Below, in pieces: positions 14,181 through 15,371 of a stretch of 15,371 nucleotides of DNA. The stretch comes from JASMHC01 sp042092935 (GTDB taxonomy: Bacteria > Pseudomonadota > Alphaproteobacteria > Rhodobacterales > Rhodobacteraceae), in contig JBELFK010000065.1 of assembly GCA_042092935.1 (NCBI GenBank), positions 1-15,371 on the forward strand, read 5' to 3'. Numbering within the stretch: the stretch's first letter is position 1; every line of letters starts with the position of its first letter. Both the position numbers and the translations under genes were made by a program. Below the pieces are notes generated by a model that made no database searches, was not told where the DNA came from, and saw only the letters and a program-made list of their open reading frames with translations.

Positions 14181-15092
14181 ATGATCGATCATGTCTCTAC
14201 CCACCAATCCGAAGAAGATGCCCGCAACGAAAGCATCCTCATTTATGTTAATGGCGCGCTGAAGCCCAAGGCCGAGGCGACGGTTAGTGTCTATGACTCA
14301 GGTTTTATGCTGGGAGATGGTGTTTGGGAGGGGCTGCGCCTCTATGATGGGTACTGGGCGTTTCTCGATGAACATCTTGATCGGTTGTTCGGTGCGGCCA
14401 AGGCAATTGATCTGGATATAGGCATGGATCGCGACGGCGTGAAAGCCGCAATCGAAGCGACGCGGGTGGCCAATGGCATGACAAATGATGCCCACGCCAG
14501 ATTGATGGTGACCCGTGGCGCGAAGGTTCGGCCGTTTCAGCATCCTTCGCTATCTCAAAGTGGTCCCACCTTTGTTATTATCATGGAGCATTCGCGCCCC
14601 AAGATCCCGCGACCGATCCGTTTGGCCACCGTGCCCCAGATTCGCGGTTTGCCAATGACGCAAGACCCCAAGCTGAACTCGCACTCAAAGCTGAACTGCG
14701 TTCTGGCCTGTATTGCCGCCGAAAAGGCCGGTGCTGATGAGGGTCTGATGCTGGACATTAACGGGTTCGTAAATACGACAAACGCCTGCAATTTCTTCAT
14801 CGTCAAAAAGGGCGAGGTGTGGACCAGCACCGGTGACTATTGCATGAACGGCATCACGCGGCAAAAGGTGATCGATGTGTGTCGCGCGGCAGACATTCCG
14901 GTGTTTGCGCGAAACTATTCGCTTGTCGATACCTATGACGCAGACGAGGCGTTTTTGACCGGCACTTTTGGGGCGCAAACGCCGGTGAGTGAGATCGACG
15001 GCAGGGTGATCGGCGCAGGCGACATGGGTCCGGTGACCAAGCGGATTCGCGATCTCTATAAGAAACTTGTCCAGGCTGAGTGTGCAAAATGA
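14181..15092 (+). CDS. Class IV (branched-chain/D-amino acid type) aminotransferase-like PLP protein
   Basis: This fold-type IV PLP protein of 303 residues is related to branched-chain and D-amino acid aminotransferases and aminodeoxychorismate lyase. Family features are VYDSGFMLGDGVWEGLRLYDG (residues 38-58), the likely PLP Lys in DPKLNSHSKLN (K164, or less likely K170), the GADEGLMLDINGFV segment, and the C-terminal DEAFLTGTFGAQTPVSEIDGR. The residue that is Glu in IlvE and D-alanine aminotransferase, and contacts the PLP pyridine nitrogen, is Thr199 here (GFVNTTNACNFF). This is unlike standard members, so the reaction may not be ordinary branched-chain transamination. ATG 14181 is chosen because it fits the upstream promoter; an in-frame TTG at 14175 would add two residues. 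Its stop overlaps the start of the sulfotransferase-like gene (ATGA). The substrate is unknown. Confidence 0.86.
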   Translation: MIDHVSTHQSEEDARNESILIYVNGALKPKAEATVSVYDSGFMLGDGVWEGLRLYDGYWAFLDEHLDRLFGAAKAIDLDIGMDRDGVKAAIEATRVANGMTNDAHARLMVTRGAKVRPFQHPSLSQSGPTFVIIMEHSRPKIPRPIRLATVPQIRGLPMTQDPKLNSHSKLNCVLACIAAEKAGADEGLMLDINGFVNTTNACNFFIVKKGEVWTSTGDYCMNGITRQKVIDVCRAADIPVFARNYSLVDTYDADEAFLTGTFGAQTPVSEIDGRVIGAGDMGPVTKRIRDLYKKLVQAECAK

Positions 15093-15371
15093 AAATCGCC
15101 ATGTGGAGTGGACCGCGAAATCTGTCGACCGCGATGATGTATTCGTTTGGCGCACGCGCGGATTGTGCCGTTGTGGATGAGCCGTTCTATGCCGCTTATT
15201 TGGAGAAAACCGGCTTCGATCACCCGATGCGCGACGACGTTCTGGCGTCACAAAGTACGGATGTCGAAGCAATCGCAGCAGGTCTTTTAGGCACTAATCC
15301 CGCTCAAAAGCAGCACTTCTATCAAAAACACATGACACAGCATATGGTCCCCGGCATCCCTCGTCGGTGGA
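15089..15371 (+). CDS. Sulfotransferase-like P-loop protein, 3' end beyond the window
   Basis: Only the first 94 codons are visible, from ATG 15089, which overlaps the aminotransferase stop by four bases (ATGA). The protein opens with a short strand and a loop, MKIAMWSGPRNLSTAMMYSF. This resembles the 5'-phosphosulfate-binding loop of PAPS-dependent sulfotransferases, in which a loop rich in Gly, Ser and Thr precedes a helix. DEPFYAAYL follows about 15 residues later, again as in sulfotransferase-like proteins. It lacks a signal peptide. Whether the 3'-phosphate-binding Arg/Ser motif and a catalytic base exist cannot be seen here. The overlap with the aminotransferase gene implies coupled translation and a shared pathway. 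My recollection is that related domains occur fused to aminotransferase-like domains in some eukaryotic proteins; I could not check this. Confidence 0.7.
   Translation, partial: MKIAMWSGPRNLSTAMMYSFGARADCAVVDEPFYAAYLEKTGFDHPMRDDVLASQSTDVEAIAAGLLGTNPAQKQHFYQKHMTQHMVPGIPRRW

Noticed and set aside
1..15371. CRISPR arrays, defence islands, insertion sequences, tRNA or rRNA genes.
   Set aside because: No direct-repeat array, transposase-like frame or structural RNA was recognised. The genes are conserved housekeeping families apart from the last few.

Overview
The window looks like the origin-proximal region of a Rhodobacterales (Roseobacter-group) alphaproteobacterium. The evidence is the gene order mnmG-rsmG-parA-parB next to hemW-rdgB-rph and hrcA-grpE, the moderately GC-rich coding style, a VSRET-type RsmG N-terminus that carries a perfect parS palindrome, and a promoter of the TTGnCnS/GCTA type known from alphaproteobacteria. 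The assignment rests on recognised families and order; no search was run. No tRNA, rRNA, insertion sequence or CRISPR array was seen. The window is almost entirely coding, with no gene-free stretch longer than about 100 bases.

Layout. (1) 1-4023, + strand: the 3' part of mnmG (tRNA wobble-uridine modification), rsmG (16S rRNA methyltransferase), parA and parB (chromosome segregation). A parS site lies inside the first codons of rsmG, so the ParB loading site sits about 1.4 kb upstream of the parB start. (2) 6476-4012, - strand: rph, rdgB and hemW, tightly overlapping, with hemW running 12 bases into the 3' end of parB. (3) 6577-8214, + strand: hrcA-grpE, a heat-shock control pair divergent from rph. 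(4) 10925-8277, - strand: mutS, convergent with grpE, with a compact, apparently bidirectional terminator between them. (5) 11021-14144, + strand: a malic enzyme with a phosphotransacetylase-like C-terminal domain, followed one base later by a ribokinase-family sugar kinase. (6) 14181-end, + strand: a class IV aminotransferase and a sulfotransferase-like protein (cut by the window end), joined by an ATGA overlap and preceded by what looks like a leaderless promoter.

Most of the window is conserved housekeeping. The part least explained by known pathways is the aminotransferase/sulfotransferase pair. The aminotransferase has Thr where class IV enzymes normally have the Glu that holds the pyridine nitrogen of PLP, and it is translationally coupled to a P-loop sulfotransferase-like protein. 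Other points of interest are the parS site doubling as rsmG coding sequence, four same-strand junctions that all use the same 8-base NTGNNTRR stop/start overlap, and several inverted repeats in the two divergent promoter regions.
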